A stretch of DNA of 32,343 nucleotides, taken from NCBI GenBank assembly GCA_045589215.1, contig JAZNOQ010000156.1, forward strand, positions 1-32,343, read 5' to 3'. Source of the DNA: JAZNOQ01 sp045589215. Its GTDB lineage: Bacteria > Bacillota > Clostridia > Oscillospirales > CAG-272. Below the pieces are notes generated by a model. That model did no database searches. It worked only from the letters and a program-made list of their open reading frames with translations, and was not told the DNA's origin. The stretch's first letter is position 1; each line of letters opens with the position of its first letter. Below are positions 15,690 through 22,800 of the stretch, one piece after another. Position numbers and translations under genes: made by a program.

Positions 15690-16553
15690 TTATCCCGCGA
15701 TCTCACCGCAAAGAAAGCGGTAAAATTCCTCCGCGTGAAGGGAATGCGGTACGCGTTCGTATAGCTCCACAATGAGATCCCGCCGCGCGTCACAGTCGGA
15801 GATCGGAAGCAAAACGACGTTCTCGTTGTTGAGCTTCCCCCAGGAATATTCGGGCCAAAAGGCTACGCCCGTCCCCGTACTGATGAGGTTCTGAACGGCA
15901 GTCGGAGAATCCGAGGCAAAAAGAAGCTTCGGATAAAAGCCCGCATTCGCACAAAGACGCTCGCAGATCGCACCGAAAAGGCGCGAGCTTGACAGCATGA
16001 CGAATCCCTCGTCACGCACCGATGCGAGGGCAATCGCTTCCTTCTGCGCGTGGCGCGAGGTGCGCGGTACGGCAAGGTAGATCTGCTCCTCCTTTTCGTA
16101 GCGGCAAAGGGGCTTCTCGCGCATCATACGGCTCCGCCCGTCGGTCGTGATGACGATATCACAATCATACTTTTCCTCGTTCTGCGAAAACGCAAACAGT
16201 ACGTCGGGATGTATCTCTCTGTATCGCACGATCGCACTTAGCACAAAGGTCGAGGCGGCGAGAATATTCAGCTTCACAGTCTCTTTCGACTCCTCCTTCA
16301 TGCGCGCCAGCTCCGCAGGGATCGCATCAAGCTCGGGAAGGAGACGATCCAACCTCGTCTTGAGATATTCACCGTATTCGGTCAAATCAATGTTCCTGCC
16401 TCGCTTTACAAGGAGCTTCACCCCAAGCTCATTTTCAAGCGAGCGGATCGCCTGCGTCAATGCAGGCTGTGCGATCGAGATCGACTCCGCCGCTCGGGTA
16501 ACGTGACGGAAGGTCGCAACGGTGTGGAAATATCTGAGCTTTTGCAGTTCCAT
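15690..16553 (-). CDS. LysR-family transcriptional regulator
   Basis: A 287-residue regulator with an N-terminal winged helix-turn-helix (1-60: LRYFHTVATFRHVTRAAESISIAQ, then SLENELGVKLLVKRGR) and a C-terminal type 2 periplasmic-binding-like effector domain (about 90-285). The effector is not predictable. The ATG follows AAGGAG by five to six bases. It is divergent from the PQ-loop membrane protein gene at 16689, with overlapping promoters and a T-N11-A box in between, the classic layout for a LysR regulator controlling itself and its neighbour. It shares a terminator with the DUF378 gene. Confidence 0.93.
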   Translation of the reverse strand: MELQKLRYFHTVATFRHVTRAAESISIAQPALTQAIRSLENELGVKLLVKRGRNIDLTEYGEYLKTRLDRLLPELDAIPAELARMKEESKETVKLNILAASTFVLSAIVRYREIHPDVLFAFSQNEEKYDCDIVITTDGRSRMMREKPLCRYEKEEQIYLAVPRTSRHAQKEAIALASVRDEGFVMLSSSRLFGAICERLCANAGFYPKLLFASDSPTAVQNLISTGTGVAFWPEYSWGKLNNENVVLLPISDCDARRDLIVELYERVPHSLHAEEFYRFLCGEIAG

Positions 16554-16584
16554 AGCTTCTCCTTTTCGTGAGGCAAGATAATTG

Positions 16585-16599
16585 ATAAGATTTTCTTAT
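16585..16599. promoter_or_regulatory. LysR-type T-N11-A box
   Basis: The dyad ATAAG-N5-CTTAT contains T-N11-A, the LysR-family recognition pattern. It lies just downstream of the predicted lysR transcription start (about 16606) and within its leader, consistent with autorepression. Confidence 0.55.
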
Positions 16600-16612
16600 G
16601 AATTCCACAGTA

Positions 16613-16641
16613 ATTATATATTTTACATTTCCATTTGTCAA
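16613..16641 (-). promoter_or_regulatory. SigmaA-type promoter of the lysR gene
   Basis: On the minus strand: perfect -35 TTGACA (16636-16641), 17-nt spacer, perfect -10 TATAAT (16613-16618). It overlaps the opposite promoter at 16622-16650. Confidence 0.87.
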
Positions 16642-16650
16642 GTGTATAAT
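16622..16650 (+). promoter_or_regulatory. SigmaA-type promoter of the PQ-loop protein gene
   Basis: -35 TTTACA (16622-16627), 17-nt spacer, perfect -10 TATAAT (16645-16650). Each of the two divergent promoters has its -35 inside the spacer of the other. Confidence 0.85.
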
Positions 16651-16688
16651 GGTAAAGAAATCCAAAGAAGAAACGGAGAATTTCCATT

Positions 16689-17015
16689 ATGCAACAGATC
16701 CTTGAATTCGTTATGCTCCTGTGCTTCGGTCTTTCGTGGCCGATCTCGGTCTATAAAAGCATAACCTCACACTCGACGAAGGGCAAAAGCCCGATCTTCC
16801 TCATCGCCATCATCGTAGGCTATTTCGCAGGGATCTCGGGAAAGCTCGTCGGCGGAGACGTCACCTACGTTCTGATCCTATACTGTCTGAATCTTCTCGT
16901 CGTATCGGTAGATCTCGGTCTCTACTTCGTCAACCGCCACCGCGAGCGGGCAGAAAAAATGGCGGCTCCGTCCTCCGAGGAGAAACCGACAGCCGCCGCA
17001 TCAACTATTTATTGA
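16689..17015 (+). CDS. Three-helix PQ-loop/SemiSWEET-like membrane protein
   Basis: A 108-residue protein with three predicted membrane helices (about 4-24, 36-54, 60-82) and a charged C-terminal tail. The segment GLSWPISVYKSITSHSTKGK matches the PQ-loop pattern, in which a proline in helix 1 is followed by a basic loop with K-S-T-x-G-x-S. Three helices is the SemiSWEET layout, which works as a dimer to carry small solutes, often sugars. The Q of the PQ dipeptide is replaced by I, so transport activity is uncertain. It is divergent from the LysR regulator, which probably controls it. The 3' end lies 11 bp from the convergent phosphatase gene, with no terminator seen. Confidence 0.75.
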   Translation: MQQILEFVMLLCFGLSWPISVYKSITSHSTKGKSPIFLIAIIVGYFAGISGKLVGGDVTYVLILYCLNLLVVSVDLGLYFVNRHRERAEKMAAPSSEEKPTAAASTIY

Positions 17016-17026
17016 TCATTTTCAAC

Positions 17027-17827
17027 TCACCGATACTTCTCCGCCATCCGAAGGAGTACGGGGTGCGTTTTTTCATTGCCCGCAAAGATCGGGCAGGGAG
17101 CCGTCAGGGTAACGGGCGAGCCGTCAAGCTGTGTCACGATACCGCCCGCCTCCGAGATCAGAAGGACCCCCGCGGCAATATCCCACGGAGAGAGTATAAA
17201 CTCAAAGAAAACGTCGATCCGTCCCGCCGCCAGATACGCTAGATCGAGTGCGGCAGAGCCCGACCGCCGTATATCTGCCGTCGCAAGAAAAACGTCGTGC
17301 GCGAGAGCAAAGCTCTTCTTTGCAAGGGTGTCCTTATAATAGGGAGAAGTACCAAAGGTCGAGAGGGAAAGCTCCATCGGGTGATCGGAAACCCGCATCG
17401 GTCTTCCGTTCAGATACGCCCCCGCACCCTTCTCTGCAGAGAAAAGCTCCCCGAGATAGGGCGCATAGATCGCCCCGAACACGGTTTCTCCGCGTGACAC
17501 CATCGCGAGCGAAATGCAGGAATGGCGGTAGTCGTGAATGAAATTCGTCGTTCCGTCGATCGGATCAATAATAAAACAGAATTCACCGTTCAAAACCGCA
17601 GGATCGTTTTTCTTCTCCTCCGCAATGAATACGGCGTTCGGAATGATCTTCGCGATCTCCCGCATCAAAAATTCCTGCACACGCACGTCATACTCGGTCA
17701 CGAAATTCGACGTTCCTGGCTTGACCCTGACGTCACCGTTCGGATCGACCGCGTGCGCACCGAGCATGATCTCTCCCGCCTGCCGCAGGAGAGCCATCAG
17801 TTTCTCTGTAATTTCTTTTCTATCCAT
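17027..17827 (-). CDS. Inositol monophosphatase family protein
   Basis: A 266-residue Mg2+-dependent phosphatase of the IMPase/CysQ superfamily. Metal and active-site motifs are intact: E70-E71, DPIDGTTNF (88-96) and WDIAAGVLLISEAGG (215-229). Substrates of the family include inositol phosphates, fructose-1,6-bisphosphate, histidinol phosphate and PAP, and the sequence does not settle which. The start follows GAGAGG. It lies only 13 bp after the metal ATPase gene with no terminator in between, so it is probably the last gene of the metal-resistance operon. That is an unusual companion. Confidence 0.92.
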   Translation of the reverse strand: MDRKEITEKLMALLRQAGEIMLGAHAVDPNGDVRVKPGTSNFVTEYDVRVQEFLMREIAKIIPNAVFIAEEKKNDPAVLNGEFCFIIDPIDGTTNFIHDYRHSCISLAMVSRGETVFGAIYAPYLGELFSAEKGAGAYLNGRPMRVSDHPMELSLSTFGTSPYYKDTLAKKSFALAHDVFLATADIRRSGSAALDLAYLAAGRIDVFFEFILSPWDIAAGVLLISEAGGIVTQLDGSPVTLTAPCPIFAGNEKTHPVLLRMAEKYR

Positions 17828-17840
17828 TTTTACCTCTCAA

Positions 17841-19745
17841 TTATGACCGCATTGCGCGCATTGCGTTGAGGATCGCGATCACAGCGACACCAACATCGGC
17901 AAAGACCGCGAGCCACAAGGATGCCGCACCAAAAGCGGCAAGCACCATCACAAGCACCTTGACTCCGATCGCAAAAGCGATGTTCTGCCGCACGATCCGC
18001 ACGGTCCTTCGCGCGATTCGGATCGCCTCCGCGATGCGCGTCGGCTTGTCGTCCATCAGTACGACGTCGGATGCCTCAATTGCCGCATCCGAGCCGAATG
18101 CACCCATCGCAACGCCAACGTCGGCGCGCGCCAGGACGGGCGCATCGTTGATACCGTCGCCAACGAAAAGAAGCGTCGCCTTTTCGGGGGTATCCCGAAG
18201 CAGCTCCTCAACGGCGCGCACCTTGTCAGCAGGCAATAGCTCTGCCTTTACCGTGTCTACACCGACCTCTCCCGCAACGGCTTCCGCGACCGCCGATCGG
18301 TCACCCGTCAGCATTACGGTTCGTTTCACTCCGAGCCGCTTGAGGGCAGAGATCGCCTCTCGTGCATCCGCCTTCGGTTCGTCCGCGATCACAATGCATC
18401 CGAGATATTCCCGTTCATCCGCAACGTGCACGAGTGTTCCGACCGCGTCACACGCAGGAAGCCCGTATCCGATCGACGTGATGAGCGCGGCGTTTCCGAC
18501 ATAATATGCCTGACCGCCGTCAAGCACCGCGCGAACGCCCCGCCCGGGAAGCTCCTCGACCGAGAATTCCTGCACAGGCGAAAGCTCCTCTCCGTACGCC
18601 TCGCGGAGCGAAAGCGCGATCGGGTGCGTCGAATACCGTTCGGCGTGCGCGGCGATCGAAAGAAGCTCCTTTTCACCGATCCCCGAAGCGGGAATGATCT
18701 CAACGACCGAAAACGAGCCCTTCGTGAGCGTCCCCGTCTTGTCAAACACAACGGTCTCGACCGAAGCGAGTGCCTCAAGATAGTTCGCGCCCTTTACAAG
18801 AATACCGCGCCGCGAAGCTCCTCCGATCCCTCCGAAAAAGGACATCGGCACCGAAATAACGAGCGCGCACGGGCAAGAAACAACAAGGAAGGTCAGCGCA
18901 CGGGTGATCCACGGGACAAAATCAAAGCCCGTAAAGAATGGTGGGATCAGCGCGAGCGCAAGCGCCGCAAAAACCACGATCGGGGTGTAATAATGCGCGA
19001 ACCGCGTGATAAAGCGTTCGCTTTTCGCCTTGACCGCGCTCGAATTTTCAACGATCTCAAGGATCTTCGTTGCCGTCGATTCCCCGAATTCCTTCGTCGT
19101 GCGAATGCGTAGTACACCACTCATATTGACGCATCCGCTGACCACTGTATCGCCGGGGGCGACCTCGCGCGGCAGGGATTCACCTGTTAACGCCGCCGTG
19201 TCAAGCATCGAAAAGCCATCAAGGACCTCGCCGTCAAGCGGGATCCGTTCTCCGGGACGCACGAGGATCGTACTGCCGATCGCCACCTCCTCAGGATCCG
19301 TTTCGACCGTTTCGCCGTCACTCGTCACAAGATTTGCAATGTCGGGCCGTAGCTCCATCAAGGAAGCGATCGAACGACGGCTTTTTCCGACCGCAACGCT
19401 CTGGAAAAATTCCCCGACCTGATAAAAAAGCATGACTCCGACCGCCTCGGCGTTTTCGGTGGTGCCACCGGGAAGAAACCCAAGCAAAAGCGCGCCAACC
19501 GTGGCGACAGTCATCAGAAAGCATTCGTCAAACACCCTGCCGCGCAGAATGTTGCGGATCGCCTTCCACAAAACGTCGTAACCAATGATCACGTAGGGAA
19601 GAATAAAACAGGAAAGCTCCGCATACGGATCTCCGAAGAAATCCCACGCCCCCGTCTCCTTGAGAATGAGGAGAGGGAAGAAGATGACAGCCGAAAGAAG
19701 GATGCGTATGAGCATCCTTCTTTGCTTTCTCGTCAGCCGCTTCAT
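17841..19745 (-). CDS. Zn2+/Cd2+/Pb2+-exporting P1B-2-type ATPase
   Basis: A 634-residue heavy-metal pump (CadA/ZntA-like). Seen: actuator TGES, the transmembrane metal motif SCPCAL, phosphorylation site DKTGTLTKG, HP motif (RYSTHPIALSL), and hinge GDGINDAPVLARADVGVAMG. Helix 8 carries the lysine (K596) and aspartate (D617) that define the Zn/Cd/Pb subclass. Unlike many CadA proteins it has no N-terminal metal-binding domain. A separate small gene just upstream encodes one. The start is ATG 19743-19745, two bases after the upstream stop and without its own ribosome binding site, suggesting translational coupling. A GTG at 19749-19751 is an alternative. Regulated by the CadC-like repressor. 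Confidence 0.95.
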   Translation of the reverse strand: MKRLTRKQRRMLIRILLSAVIFFPLLILKETGAWDFFGDPYAELSCFILPYVIIGYDVLWKAIRNILRGRVFDECFLMTVATVGALLLGFLPGGTTENAEAVGVMLFYQVGEFFQSVAVGKSRRSIASLMELRPDIANLVTSDGETVETDPEEVAIGSTILVRPGERIPLDGEVLDGFSMLDTAALTGESLPREVAPGDTVVSGCVNMSGVLRIRTTKEFGESTATKILEIVENSSAVKAKSERFITRFAHYYTPIVVFAALALALIPPFFTGFDFVPWITRALTFLVVSCPCALVISVPMSFFGGIGGASRRGILVKGANYLEALASVETVVFDKTGTLTKGSFSVVEIIPASGIGEKELLSIAAHAERYSTHPIALSLREAYGEELSPVQEFSVEELPGRGVRAVLDGGQAYYVGNAALITSIGYGLPACDAVGTLVHVADEREYLGCIVIADEPKADAREAISALKRLGVKRTVMLTGDRSAVAEAVAGEVGVDTVKAELLPADKVRAVEELLRDTPEKATLLFVGDGINDAPVLARADVGVAMGAFGSDAAIEASDVVLMDDKPTRIAEAIRIARRTVRIVRQNIAFAIGVKVLVMVLAAFGAASLWLAVFADVGVAVIAILNAMRAMRS

Positions 19746-19747
19746 GA

Positions 19748-19969
19748 TCACAGAAGAATACGGCAGGCGGAGTCGACCTTCTTGCAGGCCTTCTGCGCCT
19801 CTTTCATGATGCGCTTTTCATCAGCGCCGTCTGCGAATTCGATCGTCAATTTCTGCGCGAAAAAGTTGATCGAAGCAGACGTAACACCATCGATTGTACC
19901 GATCGCAGTCTCCATTTTCGACGCGCAATGCGCGCAGTCAAGCTCTTCCATTTCAAAGGTTTTCTTCAT
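19748..19969 (-). CDS. Stand-alone heavy-metal-associated (HMA) domain protein
   Basis: A 73-residue ferredoxin-like HMA domain with metal site LDCAHC (residues 10-15). The aspartate before the first Cys is typical of Zn/Cd/Pb HMA domains such as that of ZntA. It probably passes metal to the ATPase encoded immediately downstream and replaces the domain missing from that pump. The ATG follows AAAAGGAG by eight bases. It lies about 120 bp after the repressor gene. The gap holds two hairpins (TGAGC/GCTCA and GGACCG/CGGTCC) that may tune expression. Confidence 0.9.
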   Translation of the reverse strand: MKKTFEMEELDCAHCASKMETAIGTIDGVTSASINFFAQKLTIEFADGADEKRIMKEAQKACKKVDSACRILL

Positions 19970-20088
19970 TGTGTTGACTCCTTTTATGTGTAGTTTGGTT
20001 TCCGAATGATCTCGGGGTGAATTCTTACTGCTATGGACCGTCGAGGACGCCGGTCCCTACGGGAAGTTATGAGCATTCCGCTCATCTC

Positions 20089-20475
20089 TCACTCCTCGAC
20101 GTGCTCCATCCCTTGACCGAGGATCGTTCTGACGTGATCGTCGGCAAGCGAATAGTAGACCGTTTTTCCGTCGCGGCGGTAACGCACAAGCTGTGCCTGC
20201 TTCAGAACGCGAAGCTGATGCGAGATCGCAGAAATGCTCATCGACAGAAGCGCGGCGATGTCACACACACACAGCTCTGCCTCAAAAAGGGCATATAGAA
20301 TACGAATGCGCGTGCTGTCCCCAAACACCTTATAAAGATCGGCAAGCGCGTAGAGGTGCTCGTCGGATGGAATGCTCTCTCTCACACCCGCGAGAACGGC
20401 ATCGTGTACGACCGTATCCGCACAGTGCGGCGCGGGATCGGTATCACAAGCACAGACTATTTTCTTTTCTGTCAC
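20089..20475 (-). CDS. ArsR/SmtB-family metal-sensing repressor, CadC-like
   Basis: A 128-residue winged-helix repressor. It keeps both metal sites known in the family. One is a Cys site like CadC: C8, C10 and/or C18 in the N-terminal arm and C69-V-C71 in ELCVCD. The other is an alpha-5 zinc site with the exact D-x-H-x10-H-x2-E spacing near the C-terminus (DDH...EHVEE). Cd/Pb/Zn binding should release it from DNA. I chose GTG 20473-20475, preceded by GAGGAGG at five bases. A longer frame from a TTG at 20514 runs through the operator. It controls the HMA and ATPase genes downstream. Confidence 0.93.
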   Translation of the reverse strand: MTEKKIVCACDTDPAPHCADTVVHDAVLAGVRESIPSDEHLYALADLYKVFGDSTRIRILYALFEAELCVCDIAALLSMSISAISHQLRVLKQAQLVRYRRDGKTVYYSLADDHVRTILGQGMEHVEE

Positions 20476-20498
20476 GGTGTCCTCCTCTGATTTTATAT

Positions 20499-20514
20499 TT
20501 GAACAACTGTTCAA
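20499..20514. promoter_or_regulatory. ArsR/SmtB-type operator
   Basis: A perfect inverted repeat, TTGAACA-AC-TGTTCAA, the pattern bound by SmtB/CadC repressors. It covers the predicted transcription start of the metal operon, immediately downstream of the -10 box. Confidence 0.85.
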
Positions 20515-20519
20515 GTGTC

Positions 20520-20548
20520 ATTTTAACACCTTTCCCGAGGTTTGTCAA
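20520..20548 (-). promoter_or_regulatory. SigmaA-type promoter of the metal-resistance operon
   Basis: On the minus strand: -35 TTGACA (20543-20548), 17-nt spacer, -10 TAAAAT (20520-20525), followed directly by the operator. Confidence 0.87.
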
Positions 20549-20594
20549 TAGGTTATCTTGATTTTTCGCTTCAACTCCAAAATTTTATTACCAA

Positions 20595-20623
20595 AGAAAA
20601 GGGATGAGTTGACTCATCCCTTT
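20595..20623 (-). terminator. Intrinsic terminator of the maf-deacetylase operon
   Basis: Arms 20598-20609 and 20612-20623 form a 12-bp stem, followed on the minus strand by TTTTCTTT. The stop codon of the deacetylase gene lies inside the stem, so the last codons double as terminator. Confidence 0.85.
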
Positions 20624-21417
20624 CTCCGATAGCTACGCCCCGCCGTAAGCTCGTCTCCGAAAAGCTCGGAAACCGTAACAACCTCGTAACCTTCTTCATA
20701 AAGCCGCCTAAGAAGGATCACGGTCGCGTCATAGGTGCTTTCATAGATATCGTGCATCAGTATGACGTCGCCGTCCTTCACGGCACGCATAACGTTTTCG
20801 ACGACCGCATTGACCTTCCCGTCCGCAACCTCGTCCGAATCGCCTTTCGAATATCTGTATTCGTAGTCCTCGGGATCAACGCTCCACATAATAACCGAAT
20901 ACGGAGATGCCGCAAGGCGCGCTTCAGAGATCCGCCCGCCGACGGGACGCATCAAGCGCACGTTATACCCGGGAACCGCCCGCTCGATCCTCTCAAGCGT
21001 CTGCCCGATCTCATTTTCGTACTGCTCGTCGGTGCAGGTGTCGTAATAGATCTCATGCGTGAAGCCGTGAATGCCGATCTCACATCCCTTTTCCACCATA
21101 TAGGAAAGCGCGTCCCCGCCCGCAATGCGATTGCCGACCACAAAAAAGGTCGCAGTGAAGCCGTATTTCGACAGTTCATCCACGATCGCCTTCGTGCGTT
21201 CCTCATAGTGCTGCGGTCCGTCGTCAAAGGTCAAAGCAACACGCTTTTTCGGCGTTGCCTCGGCCTCCCCCTCGGTCGTTTCATCGGTGGTGTCACCGCC
21301 CGTTGTTTCGATCCCCTCTGTGGTCTCTTCTTCCCGCGTGGGTTTTTCGCAGGAAACGAACAGAGAACACGTAAGTAACAGTACAAGGCATAACGCCATA
21401 ATTCTTCGCAATTTCAT
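20614..21417 (-). CDS. Polysaccharide deacetylase (CE4/NodB) lipoprotein
   Basis: A 267-residue protein with a lipoprotein signal peptide (lipidated C23 in LFVSC), an acidic Thr/Glu-rich tether (24-57) and a NodB domain (58-255). CE4 motifs: TFDDGP (63-68), the metal pair H117/H121 in HGFTH, RPVGG (157-161, variant of the RxPxG motif), and ILMHD with H222. It should act on the outer face of the membrane, removing N-acetyl groups from peptidoglycan or another polysaccharide. It lies 33 bp after maf in an operon driven from 22128-22156, and its 3' end is part of the terminator. Confidence 0.93.
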   Translation of the reverse strand: MKLRRIMALCLVLLLTCSLFVSCEKPTREEETTEGIETTGGDTTDETTEGEAEATPKKRVALTFDDGPQHYEERTKAIVDELSKYGFTATFFVVGNRIAGGDALSYMVEKGCEIGIHGFTHEIYYDTCTDEQYENEIGQTLERIERAVPGYNVRLMRPVGGRISEARLAASPYSVIMWSVDPEDYEYRYSKGDSDEVADGKVNAVVENVMRAVKDGDVILMHDIYESTYDATVILLRRLYEEGYEVVTVSELFGDELTAGRSYRRKG

Positions 21418-21450
21418 TTCGCCGTCCCTTCTAATTATCCATCCGAATTT

Positions 21451-22062
21451 TCAGATGTCGCTGTAACGGTCCAAATCAAGCAGGGAACACCCAAGAAACT
21501 CACGCACAAGTAGCTCAAGCCGATGCACGGGCAGCCCGACAACGTTGAAGTAGTCGCCCGAAAGGCGCTCGATCCATAAGGACGCGCCGCCCTGTACGGC
21601 GTAAGCCCCCGCCTTGTCCATCGGTTCGCCACTCGCGACGTATCGCTCGATCTCTCGAGCAGAAACCTCCGAAAAGAACACCTCGGTCTCCTCCGCAGCG
21701 GAGATCTCACGCTCTCCCGAAAAAAGCGCAATACCGCTGATCACACGGTGCGATCGCCCTGAAAGGCGTGAAAGCATCGAGACCGCCTCGCTTTCGTCCC
21801 TCGGCTTCCCGAGGATCTCTCCATCCACCGAGACGACCGTGTCGGCGGAAATGATCAACGTATCCGTAAGAGCCTTGCCCTCCGAAAAAAGAAGCTCTCG
21901 CACGGCGCGCCCCTTCCGAAGCGCAAGCTCCCGCACAAGACATACAGGATCGACGGTTTCAGACGTTTCGTCACAGTCCGCACTGACAATATCAAAGCAA
22001 AATCCAAGCCCCGAAAGGATCTCGCGCCGCCGCGGCGACCGCGATGCCAAAATAATCTTCAT
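21451..22062 (-). CDS. maf: Maf-like nucleoside triphosphate pyrophosphatase
   Basis: A 203-residue Maf/HAM1-fold enzyme. Seen: start MKIILASRSPRRREIL, the DTVVSVDGEILGKP block with catalytic aspartate, GRSHRVISGIAL, and GEPMDKAGAYAVQGGASLWIERLSGDYFNVVGLP. The family hydrolyses dTTP/UTP and modified nucleotides and is linked to septum formation. The start is ATG 22060-22062, matching the family N-terminus. A GTG at 22075 is rejected. The ribosome binding site is weak. First gene of a two-gene operon with the polysaccharide deacetylase. Confidence 0.95.
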   Translation of the reverse strand: MKIILASRSPRRREILSGLGFCFDIVSADCDETSETVDPVCLVRELALRKGRAVRELLFSEGKALTDTLIISADTVVSVDGEILGKPRDESEAVSMLSRLSGRSHRVISGIALFSGEREISAAEETEVFFSEVSAREIERYVASGEPMDKAGAYAVQGGASLWIERLSGDYFNVVGLPVHRLELLVREFLGCSLLDLDRYSDI

Positions 22063-22127
22063 AACCGTTCGTCTCACATTTCAATCAAAATCTATCAAAA
22101 ATCCGCTAAGGCGCAGAGGTTTTCTCC

Positions 22128-22156
22128 ATTATACCATAAAATCTTACGAGATACAA
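22128..22156 (-). promoter_or_regulatory. SigmaA-type promoter of the maf operon
   Basis: On the minus strand: -35 TTGTAT (22151-22156), 17-nt spacer, perfect -10 TATAAT (22128-22133). Confidence 0.8.
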
Positions 22157-22255
22157 TATCGGGAAGAAAATTCATCAAACTGCCACGAAAAATTCAAATC
22201 ACCGCAAAAGAACAAAAAGATTTCGAAGAAAATCAAATATTTTTCGAAAAACCCC

Positions 22256-22284
22256 TTGCAAAACAAGAAAGAATGTGCTATAAT
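22256..22284 (+). promoter_or_regulatory. SigmaA-type promoter of tRNA-Trp
   Basis: -35 TTGCAA (22256-22261), 17-nt spacer, perfect -10 TATAAT (22279-22284), about 30 nt before the mature tRNA 5' end. Confidence 0.82.
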
Positions 22285-22319
22285 ACCCGAGTACGGGCAA
22301 TCCGCACACATAAAAATAC

Positions 22320-22392
22320 AGGGGTATAGCTCAGTTGGTAGAGTACTGGTCTCCAAAACCAAGGGTCGTGGGTTCGAGTCCTTCTGCCCCTG
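22320..22392 (+). tRNA. tRNA-Trp (anticodon CCA)
   Basis: The 73-nt cloverleaf has a 7-bp acceptor stem (AGGGGTA with TGCCCCT, one G-U), D stem GCTC/GAGT, anticodon loop CTCCAAA with anticodon CCA, five-base variable loop, T loop TTCGAGT and discriminator G73. CCA is not encoded, so the cca product must add it. Two stem positions are unpaired: C27-A43 at the base of the anticodon stem and T50-T64 in the T stem. Position 64 lies in the part repeated at 22522. Flanked by its own promoter and terminator. Confidence 0.92.
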
Positions 22393-22460
22393 TAAAAAGA
22401 AAGCATCCGCTTGCGGATGCTTTCTTTTTACCTTCAGCCGAAAAGAAGGACTCGAAGGGC
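22375..22460 (+). repeat. Palindromic tRNA-derived unit, copy 1
   Basis: It begins inside the tRNA-Trp T arm and runs through the terminator hairpin to the inverted copy of the T-arm sequence (AGAAGGACTCGAA, 22444-22456). The outer arms CGAGTCCTTCT and AGAAGGACTCG enclose the 17-bp terminator stem. The first 36 bases are identical to 22522-22557. Confidence 0.85.
22394..22429 (+). terminator. Intrinsic terminator of tRNA-Trp
   Basis: A 17-bp perfect stem (22394-22410 with 22413-22429), GC-rich at the top, with A-rich 5' and T-rich 3' base arms. It starts two bases after the mature tRNA end. Confidence 0.88.
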
Positions 22461-22521
22461 GCGTGTCAGAAAAAACCACAGTGTGGTGTTTTCCCGCGCC
22501 ACCGCTCCGCCCGCAGGCGGG

Positions 22522-22607
22522 CGAGTCCTTCTGCCCCTGTAAAAAGAAAGCATCCGCATAGCGGGTGCTTTCTTTTTACCTTTAGCGGAAAAGAAGGACT
22601 CGAAGGG
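22522..22607 (+). repeat. Palindromic tRNA-derived unit, copy 2
   Basis: Second copy of the 86-bp unit, exactly 147 bp from the first. It holds the last 18 nt of tRNA-Trp, a second terminator-like hairpin (22541-22577, one G-U pair), and the inverted T-arm sequence (22592-22604). Between the copies lie two further hairpins: GGCGCG/CGCGCC enclosing AAAACCAC/GTGGTGTTTT, and CGCCCGC/GCGGGCG. Confidence 0.85.
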
Positions 22608-22735
22608 GGAGCGAGGCGAACGCGCCCGGTGGGCGATGAAGTGAAGCCGAGCGAGTGACAAAACAAGGAGCCTCGGCGCGGAGCGCGTGAGGCGACTATG
22701 TTTTGGAGGGAAAAGCCGCACCACCGCCCCACAAT
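22608..22735 (+). other. Highly structured non-coding segment
   Basis: GC-rich sequence after the second repeat copy. The main element (22659-22705) is a nested hairpin: CAAAACA/TGTTTTG outside, GCCTC/GAGGC inside, and CGCG/CGCG around GAG at the tip. No reading frame resembles a protein. It may be a palindromic repeat element or the leader of an RNA. After it, to 22864, come the rhamnosidase promoter and leader. Confidence 0.5.
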
Positions 22736-22800
22736 GAGCGAGATTAAAAAACTAATCCAATTGGGTTACGGCTGCGGTGTGGTGCCCGACATTCTCTATA

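Noticed and set aside
22144..22658. Open frames over tRNA-Trp and the repeats, on both strands
   Set aside because: Their sequences are translations of the tRNA and hairpins (the common DSNPRP-type artefact), not proteins.
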